This document shows positions 35,202 through 43,712 of a stretch of 43,817 nt of DNA, piece by piece (the first letter of the stretch is position 1; every line of letters starts with the position of its first letter). This stretch comes from Bacteroidaceae bacterium (lineage in GTDB: Bacteria; Bacteroidota; Bacteroidia; Bacteroidales; Bacteroidaceae): NCBI GenBank assembly GCA_017471185.1, contig JAFUVZ010000074.1:1-43817 (forward strand), read 5' to 3'. Made by a program: the position numbers and the translations under genes. The notes beneath the pieces are model-generated. The model was not told the DNA's origin. It was given only the letters and a program-made list of their open reading frames with translations, and searched no databases.

Positions 35202-36566
35202 TTAGTTTGGGAACCAGCAAGTAAAAATACTCCCCTTGCCAGGCTCGCTTTCCACTGTGATTTTTCCTTCGTGAGCTTCCATGATGTACATAGAGAAAGC
35301 TAATCCCACGCCATAGCCTTCCCTTCGATATAGTTTTCCAAGCGGTACTTGAAAGAACTGCTCAAAGATTCTCTTTTGATATTTTCTTTCAATTCCCCAT
35401 CCGTCATCTACCACCTGCAACAAAGTCCATTCGTTATCTTTATTTATCCTAATGCAGATAGATACGCCGTCATCTGAATATTTCAGCGCATTCTCTATTA
35501 GGTTTCTGATTACATTTGTCACATATACACTATCCGCTTCAATCAACACCTTATCTGTATAAAATTTATGCGTGATTGCATGATTCTTTCCAGCGTATTG
35601 CGTCGCAACGCTTGTCTCGGCTTGATTTACCAATGATATTAAATCCACTTCTTGTTTGCGAAGGATAATTTGTTCCCTATCTTTTCGGGCTGTTACAAGC
35701 AAGGATTCAATGTCTGCCACCATATTGCGTGATTGCCTGATGCACTCATCCATATTTTCAATGGTTGTTGTGTCTGTTACTTTTTTCTTTGCCTGACTCA
35801 TCATGAATATCACGTTGTTCAGTGGAGCCTTCAAGTCATGCACGGTTCCATTCACGCTCGCTTCCCTTTGTTTGAATAGTTTGTCTTTCTTTTTGATGGT
35901 AATAATCAGGAAAACGACACAGCCCAATGCTATCAATACCAATAGAGCAGAAGCTATAATAAAAAGCATAGATTCCATGAGAAATTCTGATGACTTGACA
36001 TCGACTTTCACTTGTACAAACTGCAAGCCTTTTGTGCCTAAGGGAAACAATCTTGTTGTTCTGGTTCTGGCAGTTTCTTTGCGCAAGGTGCCTATGCTGT
36101 CTAATAACAACGTGTCTTTATCTAACCAGAGTATGCTGTATTTTGCCTTAATATTGCTTTCTGTTAGTCTGTCGTTAAGCAATGAGTCCACCCAATGCAG
36201 ATTGATAAAGTTCCCTTTAGCAATGAGATTGTCCGCCTGTACTTGAATCAGTGCATCCTTTGTATCCAATCCATATTTTTTCTTCATCATGTCATCAACC
36301 ATGATAGTATCTCCTTTCAGAGAAAGCCTCTCTTCTTCAGTCATCTCATCAGCATACTTTATTTTTATTCTTGTAAATTTCCTGTTACCCATATTAGACA
36401 TTCGTAAGTCCAGCTCTCGTGATAAGCTTGCTGAAACGTATTGCTCCAGCTTCTGCATGACTCCGTCTTTATAGTCTCTAAAAGCATGACTAATCCAAAG
36501 TAATTGCATTGCCATCAAGACAATGGCAGATAGAGTAACAATAGCTATTTGTTTTTTGTTATTCAT
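35202..36566 (-). CDS. Membrane sensor histidine kinase
   Basis: The 454-residue kinase has membrane helices near residues 7-25 and 199-223 with a periplasmic sensor of about 170 residues. The DHp domain carries His243 in TVHDLKAPLNN. The ATPase domain has the N-box NLIENALKYS, the G1-box VDDGWGIE and the G2-box GYGVGLAFSMY. The sensor is not a recognised PAS or Cache domain. The gene starts 150 bp from the first precursor, in the opposite direction. It may sense the exported peptide or envelope stress, which is inference. Confidence 0.93.
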   Translation of the reverse strand: MNNKKQIAIVTLSAIVLMAMQLLWISHAFRDYKDGVMQKLEQYVSASLSRELDLRMSNMGNRKFTRIKIKYADEMTEEERLSLKGDTIMVDDMMKKKYGLDTKDALIQVQADNLIAKGNFINLHWVDSLLNDRLTESNIKAKYSILWLDKDTLLLDSIGTLRKETARTRTTRLFPLGTKGLQFVQVKVDVKSSEFLMESMLFIIASALLVLIALGCVVFLIITIKKKDKLFKQREASVNGTVHDLKAPLNNVIFMMSQAKKKVTDTTTIENMDECIRQSRNMVADIESLLVTARKDREQIILRKQEVDLISLVNQAETSVATQYAGKNHAITHKFYTDKVLIEADSVYVTNVIRNLIENALKYSDDGVSICIRINKDNEWTLLQVVDDGWGIERKYQKRIFEQFFQVPLGKLYRREGYGVGLAFSMYIMEAHEGKITVESEPGKGSIFTCWFPN

Positions 36567-36587
36567 CCTCTATATTTTCCTTTTTTG

Positions 36588-36595
36588 CAAAAGTA
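36588..36595 (-). promoter_or_regulatory. Possible minus-7 box of the two-component operon
   Basis: TACTTTTG on the minus strand fits TAnnTTTG, 22 bp upstream of the kinase ATG. No TTTG at the standard spacing is present, as often seen for promoters that need an activator. Confidence 0.5.
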
Positions 36596-36716
36596 CTAAA
36601 AAAAACGATACTCATTATTTTTTTCGCAAAAATGGGTGTAACAAAATTAATTGAAAAGATTACTCGTTTATTACTTCGTTCTGTTTCTATTGTATTTTCT
36701 TTGTAAAAAATACAAA

Positions 36717-36839
36717 ATGGACATAAGGTTGTTAACATACGAGGAATTAAACCAGATAAAAGGTGGTTATTGGATTTGGGTTGATGGGGAATGGGTTTGG
36801 ATTGAAGATGATATTAAGAAATATCCATTATCAACTTAA
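36717..36839 (+). CDS. RiPP precursor peptide A, Trp-rich core
   Basis: This 40-residue peptide has the leader MDIRLLTYEELNQIKGG, a double-glycine leader of the GG-Bacteroidales type, followed by a 23-residue core beginning YWIWVDGEWVWIEDD. The core has four Trp arranged as WxW-x4-WxW and several acidic residues. A C39 peptidase should cleave after Gly-Gly. The ATG at 36717 is chosen because the in-frame TTG at 36651 would put a hydrophobic stretch before a standard leader. WVD and WIE resemble the aromatic-X-X motifs crosslinked by triceptide-type radical SAM enzymes, a speculative match. Its stop overlaps the first ATG of the next frame. Confidence 0.82.
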   Translation: MDIRLLTYEELNQIKGGYWIWVDGEWVWIEDDIKKYPLST

Positions 36840-36892
36840 TGGGACGAAGATTATTTAACATATTTTATTGTTTAACACTAAAACTATTAGTT

Positions 36893-37078
36893 ATGGATAA
36901 AATGAGTAAATTACCTCTTCCAATTAATGTGTTGGAATTAGAGTTAGGTGAGTTGTTTATTATTAAAGGTGGATTAACACCTGATTCAAGTGGCTTACTT
37001 TCTGGCATTGGTTGTGGGTGCGGTTGTAGCAATGGCACTGGTTGTGGCTGTGGTTGTAATTGTGAACCTTTAGAATAA
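36893..37078 (+). CDS. RiPP precursor peptide B, Cys-Gly repeat core
   Basis: From the ATG at 36893 the peptide has 61 residues: a leader of 27 ending LELGELFIIKGG and a 34-residue core. The core starts LTPDSSGLLSGIG, then has CGCGCSNGTGCGCGCNC and ends EPLE. Seven Cys alternate mainly with Gly, giving two mirrored CxCxC groups around SNGTG. This layout suits thioether or other Cys-derived crosslinks made by a radical SAM enzyme, or a metal-binding peptide. The upstream in-frame ATG at 36839 would add 18 residues (MGRRLFNIFYC...) before a standard leader, so the later start is preferred. Maturase and exporter lie downstream. Confidence 0.88.
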   Translation: MDKMSKLPLPINVLELELGELFIIKGGLTPDSSGLLSGIGCGCGCSNGTGCGCGCNCEPLE

Positions 37079-37137
37079 GGACTGCTCTGTATAATAGAAT
37101 TGTCATAGCCAGAAAACTAACAAATTATGTTTGTTAT

Positions 37138-37166
37138 TTACAGCCGCATTTATAATGCGGCTGTAA
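37138..37166 (+). terminator. Strong hairpin between precursor B and the maturase
   Basis: A perfect 13-bp stem, TTACAGCCGCATT (37138-37150) with AATGCGGCTGTAA (37154-37166) and a TAT loop, lies 14 bp before the maturase ATG. With only a weak T tail it would act as a leaky terminator or RNA-stabilising element, keeping precursor mRNA in excess over enzyme mRNA. Confidence 0.75.
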
Positions 37167-37179
37167 TAAAGTGTATTTT

Positions 37180-38493
37180 ATGAAAGAAAGTTTTTATAAT
37201 ATTTATGCTAAGCAACCTTATGGATGGACTATTTGTTATAATACACGTTTTTCATCGTTTGCCCTATTGCCTAAATTGGTTTATAAACTGATAACAAGTG
37301 GTAATATTGATAAGATTCCGCCTCAGTATATCGCACCTTTGGAAGCCTGTGGATGTTTGCTTAATGATAACATAGACGAATTCCAACAGCTTTTAGAAGA
37401 ACACGAAAAAGTAGTGTCTGCTGATAACTCTAATTTTGAGCTAACTTTATTACCCTCACTTGATTGTAACCTGAGATGTTGGTATTGTTTTGAGAACCAT
37501 GTAAAGGGAAGTCATCTAAGCTCCCAGACAATAAATAATATCTTGAAGTTAATTCACAACATTTGTAATAATAAAAAAATTGACCATATAAACATTGAAT
37601 TATTTGGAGGTGAACCTCTATTATATTTTGAAGAAGAATTATATCCATTATTAAAAGATATTGAAAATATAGCTGGTACATCTCATAAATCTGTTTCATT
37701 TTTCTTTGTAACAAACGCTACTTGCATTACTGAAGATATGATACCACTTTTCGCCAACCTTAAAGCAAAATTCCAAATATCAATTGACGGATATAAGGAT
37801 AAGCATAACAAAGTGAAGAAGGATATTAGAAGAAAAGACGAACCAACATACCAAAGAGTAATGGAGATAATACGTATGCTGACAAAGAGCTACCCTGAGT
37901 GTTATATAAACCTACGTATTAACTATGACAACAAAACTTTGATACATATAACTGAATTGCTACAAGATATCGAAGATATTGATCCGTCACAATTAGGTTT
38001 CCATTTAGAGCGCGTATGGCAAACAAAAGCAGACACTAATGTAACAATGAGTGTCAAGGATGCCATATTAATGATTTTAAGAAGTGGCTATACTGTTTCC
38101 TACATGAATTTTTCACGTAGGAGTTGTTCTTGCAAGACAAGCCGGATAAACCAAGCTGTCATATCCTATGACGGAAAAGTGTATAAATGCAGTGGAAGAG
38201 ATTTTACAAATGAGCTTCAAGAAGGGAAATTGACTGATGAAGGAACGATAGAGTGGCAAGAAGAGAAGCTGCAAAAGCGTTTGAACATCATTACATTCAG
38301 TGATCCACGGTGTAAAAAATGCAAAATGTTGCCTTTGTGTTGGGGGCCATGTAATCAAAAACTTCTTGAACACCCAGACCGCCATGAAAGCTATTGCCAG
38401 CTAAATAATTTGGAGATTTCTTTGGAAGATTATATCTTTGTAGAATTTAATAATGAACTGCTAAAACGAAAAATCTACCAAACAACAGAATGA
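37180..38493 (+). CDS. Radical SAM/SPASM peptide maturase
   Basis: From the ATG at 37180 the protein has 437 residues. The radical SAM core carries the cluster motif CNLRCWYC (Cys96, Cys100, Cys103), then ELFGGEPLLYF (the GGE motif that helps bind SAM) and FQISIDGYKDKHNK. An N-terminal stretch of about 90 residues could hold the leader-binding (RRE-like) region. The C-terminal SPASM/twitch part is Cys-rich: CSCKTSR, YKCSGRDF, then CKKCKMLPLCWGPC and a final YCQ, enough for two auxiliary [4Fe-4S] clusters. The GTG at 37171 is a less likely start. Adjacent Cys- and Trp-rich precursors indicate RiPP maturation, but the chemistry (thioether or C-C bond) is open. The stop overlaps the next start. 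Confidence 0.93.
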   Translation: MKESFYNIYAKQPYGWTICYNTRFSSFALLPKLVYKLITSGNIDKIPPQYIAPLEACGCLLNDNIDEFQQLLEEHEKVVSADNSNFELTLLPSLDCNLRCWYCFENHVKGSHLSSQTINNILKLIHNICNNKKIDHINIELFGGEPLLYFEEELYPLLKDIENIAGTSHKSVSFFFVTNATCITEDMIPLFANLKAKFQISIDGYKDKHNKVKKDIRRKDEPTYQRVMEIIRMLTKSYPECYINLRINYDNKTLIHITELLQDIEDIDPSQLGFHLERVWQTKADTNVTMSVKDAILMILRSGYTVSYMNFSRRSCSCKTSRINQAVISYDGKVYKCSGRDFTNELQEGKLTDEGTIEWQEEKLQKRLNIITFSDPRCKKCKMLPLCWGPCNQKLLEHPDRHESYCQLNNLEISLEDYIFVEFNNELLKRKIYQTTE

Positions 38494-40775
38494 ACATGAT
38501 GAAGCACAGATTCCAGATATGTTTGCTGTTGGTTATTATATCTATGAATGCCATGAGCCAAGTAACACTTAGTGGTATCGTGAGAAACAATAACAAAGAA
38601 GTACTTACTGCTGCAGTGGTTCAATTGCAGCAAGATACTACATTGGTTGCCATGACTATGACTAACCGTAAAGGCGAATATAATATTTCTGACATTACAA
38701 ATGGTGAGTACACGATAACTGTGACATGTTACGGATATCAGTCGAAGTTAGAGAAACTAAATATAACAGCAACTATACGCAAGGACTTTACCATGGAACA
38801 AGAAGCTCAGGTTATGCTTGAAGAGGTAACGGCTATTGCAGACATGAGTCAGGTAGTTCTGCCAAATGCTACGGGTACTGTTTATTACCTGTCAAACCAC
38901 GCTAAGAGTTTGAAGAATCCTTATGAGTCATTGCAAGAGATTCCACGACTGATTGTCATTCCGACAGAGAAGAAAGTCATGTTGGAAAATGGTTCATCTC
39001 CTTTAATCATGATAAATGGAAAACGATTCGGTGGGAGTATTGACAGTGTGGAACCTTCATTAGTGGAAGGAGTGGAACTCATAGAATCGCCATCGGCTCG
39101 ATATCTGAAAGAAGGCATAAGGAGTGTATTGAATATCAGGATGAAACGTCGGAAAGCGTCATATTACAATGCCAATATTACAGCCAAACAAATGCTTCCG
39201 GTGCTGTATGGTATTACTATGCCGTATTTTGAAACGGGAAACAATAAGATTTCTTTTAACGTTTCAGCACAGCATTTTTATTTCCACCATGATGATACTG
39301 ACTGGGAACAAAGGCAAAGCAACATTGGTTACTATAATAAGGAGAGTTCTGGTGACCAGCGTTACAATATGCAGAGCTATTATGCAGATATGAACCTGGA
39401 CTGGCTGGCTTCTGAGAATGACAATCTGGTGCTCAATGCTTCCATTATTTACTCACCCAGCAAAACAGTCAAGACTGGCACGGGTTTTCTCTCATCTGAG
39501 GGCAACTATGCCATGCAAGATGTTGACAAAGGTGACTATTTCGTAAACTCATATAATTTGTACTATAGACATGTTTTCTCAAAGAAAACGATGTTGGAGG
39601 CTACGGGGCATTTCAACCTTAATGGCAATAACACAAAGGGGCAACGTGCGGAATTATACGATGATTGGAACTATGATTTCCTTTACGACTTCGACAACTT
39701 CCGTTATTCCGGCGGTCTTGAACTTGACTTTGCAACCAAGGTGGGAACACAGTCGCTTGAACTTGGAAGTCATCTGACTTTCACCAAAGATCGTGTTGAG
39801 CAGACAGCAGTTGATAATCCGATATTCCATCATAGGAATTGGAATGAGTATCTGTATTGTAATCTGAGTGGGAATATTTCAAAAAAGCTGTCCTATGCTT
39901 TATCTATAGGTTTGGATGTGATGAACCGCAAGGTCGCTGATAAATACTTTAACTACGTGCGCCCTGTCGAGATGGCCTCTTTGAACTATCGAATCAATCA
40001 GTCAAGCTCTGTTGATGTGAGATATAATCTCGAAAACGTGTCACCTAATGTGGCTCAGCTCAATCCTTACAACACTTCAACAGACTCTCTGGAAATTGTT
40101 TCGGGTAATCCATATCTGTTGCCCTCACGCCACTACAATTGGGTCATGCGATACCGGTATAATAAGAATGGATGGAATCTTCAGCCGTCAGTATCCTATC
40201 ATCTATATACAGACAATATTAACAGGGTGGGAAACACTGACCCTGTCACATCCATTTATACCAATACTTACATGAATTACGACAAGTATCGTAGGCTTGT
40301 TGCATCAGTTAACATAGGATATCGTAGTAACAAGTGGGGAGGGATATCGTTGACTGTCAGTAATAGCACAGACTTTTACGAGGGACAATCTGGGAAGAAC
40401 TATTTCTCGCTGACCTCTAACTTCTATGGGTGGAAAAAGAAATGGTCGTGGAACGGCTACATAAATTACTTTCCCAAGATATATAGTATAAATTCTTTGA
40501 CCAAATCAAAGGGAGCTGAATCTGAGTTCACTATTACTTATCGAGCCAGCAATATCATATCTTTAAATGCCGGTATGAGATACTTCCTGGGTAAGCTTCA
40601 AAGTAAGACATTCATGAAGGATGGCGCTTATGAGAATTACAATCGGTTGATTAATAAAGACCGTGCTTATAGAGTACTTTTGGGCTTGAGTATATACATA
40701 AACAAGAATAAAAATGTGCCGTTTAGGCAAAAAAAACAGCTTAACAGCACAGAGGAGGGTATCACTATCAAGTAA
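38490..40775 (+). CDS. Outer-membrane beta-barrel (TonB-receptor-like, PF14905-type)
   Basis: The 761-residue protein starts with a signal peptide (FQICLLLVIISMNAMSQ). A carboxypeptidase-regulatory-like domain follows (VTLSGIVRNNNKEVLTAAVV..., about residues 24-105), then a plug-like region (SLQEIPRLIVIPTEKKV, PLIMINGKRFGG) and a long barrel with aromatic beta-strands. The block NVSPNVAQLNPYNTSTDSLEIVSGNPYLLPS is the usual one in outer-membrane beta-barrel (OMP_b-brl_3) proteins. No obvious TonB box is visible. Overlapping the maturase stop and placed before the exporter, it may pass the peptide across the outer membrane or act as a receptor or immunity-linked sensor. Confidence 0.87.
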   Translation: MNMMKHRFQICLLLVIISMNAMSQVTLSGIVRNNNKEVLTAAVVQLQQDTTLVAMTMTNRKGEYNISDITNGEYTITVTCYGYQSKLEKLNITATIRKDFTMEQEAQVMLEEVTAIADMSQVVLPNATGTVYYLSNHAKSLKNPYESLQEIPRLIVIPTEKKVMLENGSSPLIMINGKRFGGSIDSVEPSLVEGVELIESPSARYLKEGIRSVLNIRMKRRKASYYNANITAKQMLPVLYGITMPYFETGNNKISFNVSAQHFYFHHDDTDWEQRQSNIGYYNKESSGDQRYNMQSYYADMNLDWLASENDNLVLNASIIYSPSKTVKTGTGFLSSEGNYAMQDVDKGDYFVNSYNLYYRHVFSKKTMLEATGHFNLNGNNTKGQRAELYDDWNYDFLYDFDNFRYSGGLELDFATKVGTQSLELGSHLTFTKDRVEQTAVDNPIFHHRNWNEYLYCNLSGNISKKLSYALSIGLDVMNRKVADKYFNYVRPVEMASLNYRINQSSSVDVRYNLENVSPNVAQLNPYNTSTDSLEIVSGNPYLLPSRHYNWVMRYRYNKNGWNLQPSVSYHLYTDNINRVGNTDPVTSIYTNTYMNYDKYRRLVASVNIGYRSNKWGGISLTVSNSTDFYEGQSGKNYFSLTSNFYGWKKKWSWNGYINYFPKIYSINSLTKSKGAESEFTITYRASNIISLNAGMRYFLGKLQSKTFMKDGAYENYNRLINKDRAYRVLLGLSIYINKNKNVPFRQKKQLNSTEEGITIK

Positions 40776-40784
40776 AGTCCGCCA

Positions 40785-42965
40785 ATGTTTCCTTTCATTA
40801 GACAACATGACACTATGCAGTGTGGAGTAGCTTGCTTGCAAATGGTATGCAGATTTTACGGGAAGAGTTATTCATCTGCTTTCCTGTCTGATTATTGCCA
40901 CGCTTCTGTTGATGGTGTATCACTGCTTGGAATCAAAGAAGCTGCTGAAAAGTTGGGACTACAAACAATATGTGGTAAAACAACTTTAAAGCAACTTACC
41001 TCGGCATCATTGCCCTGCATCCTTCACTGGAATCAGAACCATTTTGTGGTATTGTATAAAGTTAAAAGAGGGAATAGGTTCTATGTGGCAGATCCAGGAA
41101 AAGGTAAAATATGTTATCGTGAGAAAGAATTTAAAAGCTGTTGGATTAGCAGCTCTGGTAATGGTACAGAAAGAGGGGTGGCTATGTTCTTGTGTCCTGC
41201 AGAAGCGTTTTATGAACAATTAGATGACAATATAGGAGAGAAACACTCTTTAAGATTTCTTGGGAAATATGCCAAACAATATCACAGTAGTATTGTGAAA
41301 GTTGTAATAGCTGCTGTCTTAGGGAGTTTGCTACAATTGGTATTCCCATTCTTGACTCAAGTCGTAGTTGACGTTGGTATAGAACAGAAAAACTTGAATA
41401 TCATCCTCCTGATACTACTTGGACAACTTATGCTCACCATTTCCAAAGCCTGTGCTGATTTTTTTAGACGTAGAGTTTTGTTACGTATAGGTACGCAAAT
41501 CAATATCTCATTAGTATCAGACTTCTTGATCAAGTTGCTTAAACTGCCCATGTATTTCTTTGATACCAAACTTACGGGAGATCTGTTGCAGCGTATGAAT
41601 GACCATAAACGTTTGGAGACATTTCTGACCAAGCATCTCATTAATTTAACTTTTTCATTGTTGACTTTTATCATCTTTGGGGTAGTGCTGCTTAGCTATA
41701 ATCTGTTTATCATATCCATATTTGTTGTCGGAAGTATTGTATATGCTGTATGGACTGTATGGTTTCTTGAAAGGCGCAAAGTGCTTGATTATATGCTGTT
41801 CGAAAAGGAAGCACAAAACAGCAATAAAACCTATCAGTTTGTTACAGCCATGCAGGAAATTAAGCTTCAAGATTGTGAACAGCGTAGAAGAAACGAATGG
41901 GAAAAGATACAAACGGATTTGTTGGACATTAAGATTAAGACTTTGAACCTGTCTCAAACTCAAGAGGCAGGGGCTATTCTCATTAACGAAACTAAAAACA
42001 TTTTGATTACCATCATTGCTGCAATGCTCGTAATAAAAGGAAGTATAACGCTTGGCATGATGCTTGCTATTCAATATATATTAGGACAACTTAATGCTCC
42101 TTTAGACCAGCTCATGAATTTCATCTATAACATGCAGGATGTGAATATAAGTCTGGAACGTATCAATGAGATTCGAGACAGAACAGAGGAGGAACAACCA
42201 GGTGGCAAAACAGCTTTTTCTAATGATAGCACTTTGCGTTTCAATCATGTTAGTTTCAAGTATGATCCTCACAGCCCTTATAAAACACTTGATGACATTT
42301 GTATTGAAATCCCCAAAGGTAAGGTTACTGCTATTGTAGGGGCAAGTGGAAGCGGAAAGACCACTATATTGAAGCTGATGCTGGGGTTTTATCAAGTTAA
42401 TGAGGGTACAATTTTAATAGGAGAGACTCCGATACAAGATTATAGCATGAAATGGTGGCGAAGGCAATGTGGGGTAGTAATGCAAGAAGGAGTGATATTC
42501 TCTGAAAGTATAGCTCGTAACATTGCCGTTGATGACTATAAAATTGATAATGAAAGGCTTTTGCACGCTGCCCATATAGCTTGTGTATATGACTTTGTAG
42601 AATCATTGCCCTTGAAATACAATACTGTCATTGGGAGGGATGGCTTGGGGTTAAGTCTGGGACAGAAACAACGTATTCTCATAGCGCGTGCTGTATATAA
42701 GTATCCCCAGTACATATTCTTAGATGAAGCCACAAACTCTCTTGATGCCAATAATGAGCGTGCTATTGTAGAGAGACTAACTGATTTCTATAAAGGGAAA
42801 ACTGTAGTTGTAGTTGCTCATAGGCTTAGTACTGTCAGGAATGCAGATCAGATTATTGTTTTGGAAAAAGGTAAGATTGTAGAGCAAGGTTGTCATAATG
42901 ATTTAATATCATGCAAAGGAGCATATTATAATTTGGTGAAGAACCAGTTAGAGTTGGGCAATTAA
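40785..42965 (+). CDS. Peptidase C39 domain-containing ABC exporter
   Basis: The 726-residue protein combines three domains. Residues 1-140 form a C39 peptidase with Gln7, Cys13 (TMQCGVACLQMVC), His86 (NQNHFVVLYK) and Asp103 (VADPGKG), the site for cleaving Gly-Gly leaders. About residues 160-440 are six membrane helices. The rest is an ABC ATPase with Walker A GASGSGKTT, signature LSLGQKQR (a variant of LSGGQ), Walker B YIFLDEAT and the His switch AHR. It processes and exports the two precursors from the cytoplasm. It starts nine bp after the barrel gene. No HlyD-type fusion protein follows; the operon ends near insertion-sequence remnants. Confidence 0.95.
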   Translation: MFPFIRQHDTMQCGVACLQMVCRFYGKSYSSAFLSDYCHASVDGVSLLGIKEAAEKLGLQTICGKTTLKQLTSASLPCILHWNQNHFVVLYKVKRGNRFYVADPGKGKICYREKEFKSCWISSSGNGTERGVAMFLCPAEAFYEQLDDNIGEKHSLRFLGKYAKQYHSSIVKVVIAAVLGSLLQLVFPFLTQVVVDVGIEQKNLNIILLILLGQLMLTISKACADFFRRRVLLRIGTQINISLVSDFLIKLLKLPMYFFDTKLTGDLLQRMNDHKRLETFLTKHLINLTFSLLTFIIFGVVLLSYNLFIISIFVVGSIVYAVWTVWFLERRKVLDYMLFEKEAQNSNKTYQFVTAMQEIKLQDCEQRRRNEWEKIQTDLLDIKIKTLNLSQTQEAGAILINETKNILITIIAAMLVIKGSITLGMMLAIQYILGQLNAPLDQLMNFIYNMQDVNISLERINEIRDRTEEEQPGGKTAFSNDSTLRFNHVSFKYDPHSPYKTLDDICIEIPKGKVTAIVGASGSGKTTILKLMLGFYQVNEGTILIGETPIQDYSMKWWRRQCGVVMQEGVIFSESIARNIAVDDYKIDNERLLHAAHIACVYDFVESLPLKYNTVIGRDGLGLSLGQKQRILIARAVYKYPQYIFLDEATNSLDANNERAIVERLTDFYKGKTVVVVAHRLSTVRNADQIIVLEKGKIVEQGCHNDLISCKGAYYNLVKNQLELGN

Positions 42966-43334
42966 TTTTGAAATATTTTAGCAGTTGGCTTGACATTCAC
43001 TCGTACTTACAATTACTTAAGGGATGACCACTTTGCGGTCAAATGCTATATCATCGTCAAGATTGGCTTAAGTTGGGGGAAAAACGTCTGCTTAAAAAGA
43101 AGTCTTAATTCTTCATAAACCGCTCTTAACATGCTGTTTCCCTTTATATTAACAGCATGAAATCCTGCTTCAGGTCTTCATAACTCTTCATAGGTCTTCA
43201 CACTTTATCTTCGCCAGTTTTGGTGAATAGGCGCGAAAAGGTATGAAGAGGAAAAATGCCAATTCATACTAGTAACTCACTGTTACATTGCGTATTACAA
43301 CCTATTTCCTGTTTTTCTGAATGAGACACCCAAA
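42966..43334. other. Gene-free stretch with CTTCAT repeats
   Basis: No gene or clear terminator is seen between the exporter and the transposase relic. It holds a weak TGACC/GGTCA hairpin near 43024-43040. It also has TCTTCA repeats at 43110, 43175, 43185 and 43195 (the last three 10 bp apart), with an inverted TATGAAGA at 43242-43249. Confidence 0.6.
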
Positions 43335-43682
43335 TCAGTTTTGAGCAATATCTACCAGTAACCTTTGTTCATCAGTCATCTGTAGTAATGTGGTTCTTTC
43401 TTCCTTTGTCTCTGGAAGTGTGTAAGTTATTGAATATATATTCTTGGTCAACTCCCTTGCTTAGTTGAGAGATAAATGCGTATTTGCCTCTTTTAACCTC
43501 CGCTCCAACTCAAGCATGACGGTATATGCTGTGAAACAGATACAGATATGTCCCTCTATACGATTTCGGAGTCTGTGATAAATGGGTCTTATGCGTAAAT
43601 CCGTTTTGTTCATTCGAAATGCTCGTTCAATGAACCACAGATTATGATAGTTCGCTACAATCCTCCTGACTTCGGTGATGCG
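43335..43682 (-). pseudogene. Relic of an IS1634-family transposase (C-terminal third)
   Basis: Reading the minus strand, 73 codons open after a stop at 43683-43685. They encode NYHNLWFIERAFRMNKTD followed by RIRPIYHRLRNRIEGHICIC, the conserved C-terminal block of IS1634/IS4-group transposases. A single in-frame TAA at 43461-43463, likely once AAA, interrupts it. The same frame then continues for 41 codons as AREL TKNIYSITYTLPET... MTDEQRLLVDIAQN before the true stop at 43335. The N-terminal two thirds are absent. The match is from memory of the family. Confidence 0.82.
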
Positions 43683-43712
43683 TCACCCTGTTCGCTCGTG
43701 CGCCTGTTAGAT

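Noticed and set aside
36651-36716. N-terminal extension of precursor A starting at TTG 36651
   Set aside because: It would place a 22-residue hydrophobic stretch before a standard GG leader; the ATG at 36717 gives a normal leader length.
36839-36892. N-terminal extension of precursor B from ATG 36839
   Set aside because: The extra 18 residues are not leader-like, and the ATG at 36893 has a typical AT-rich Bacteroidetes start context.
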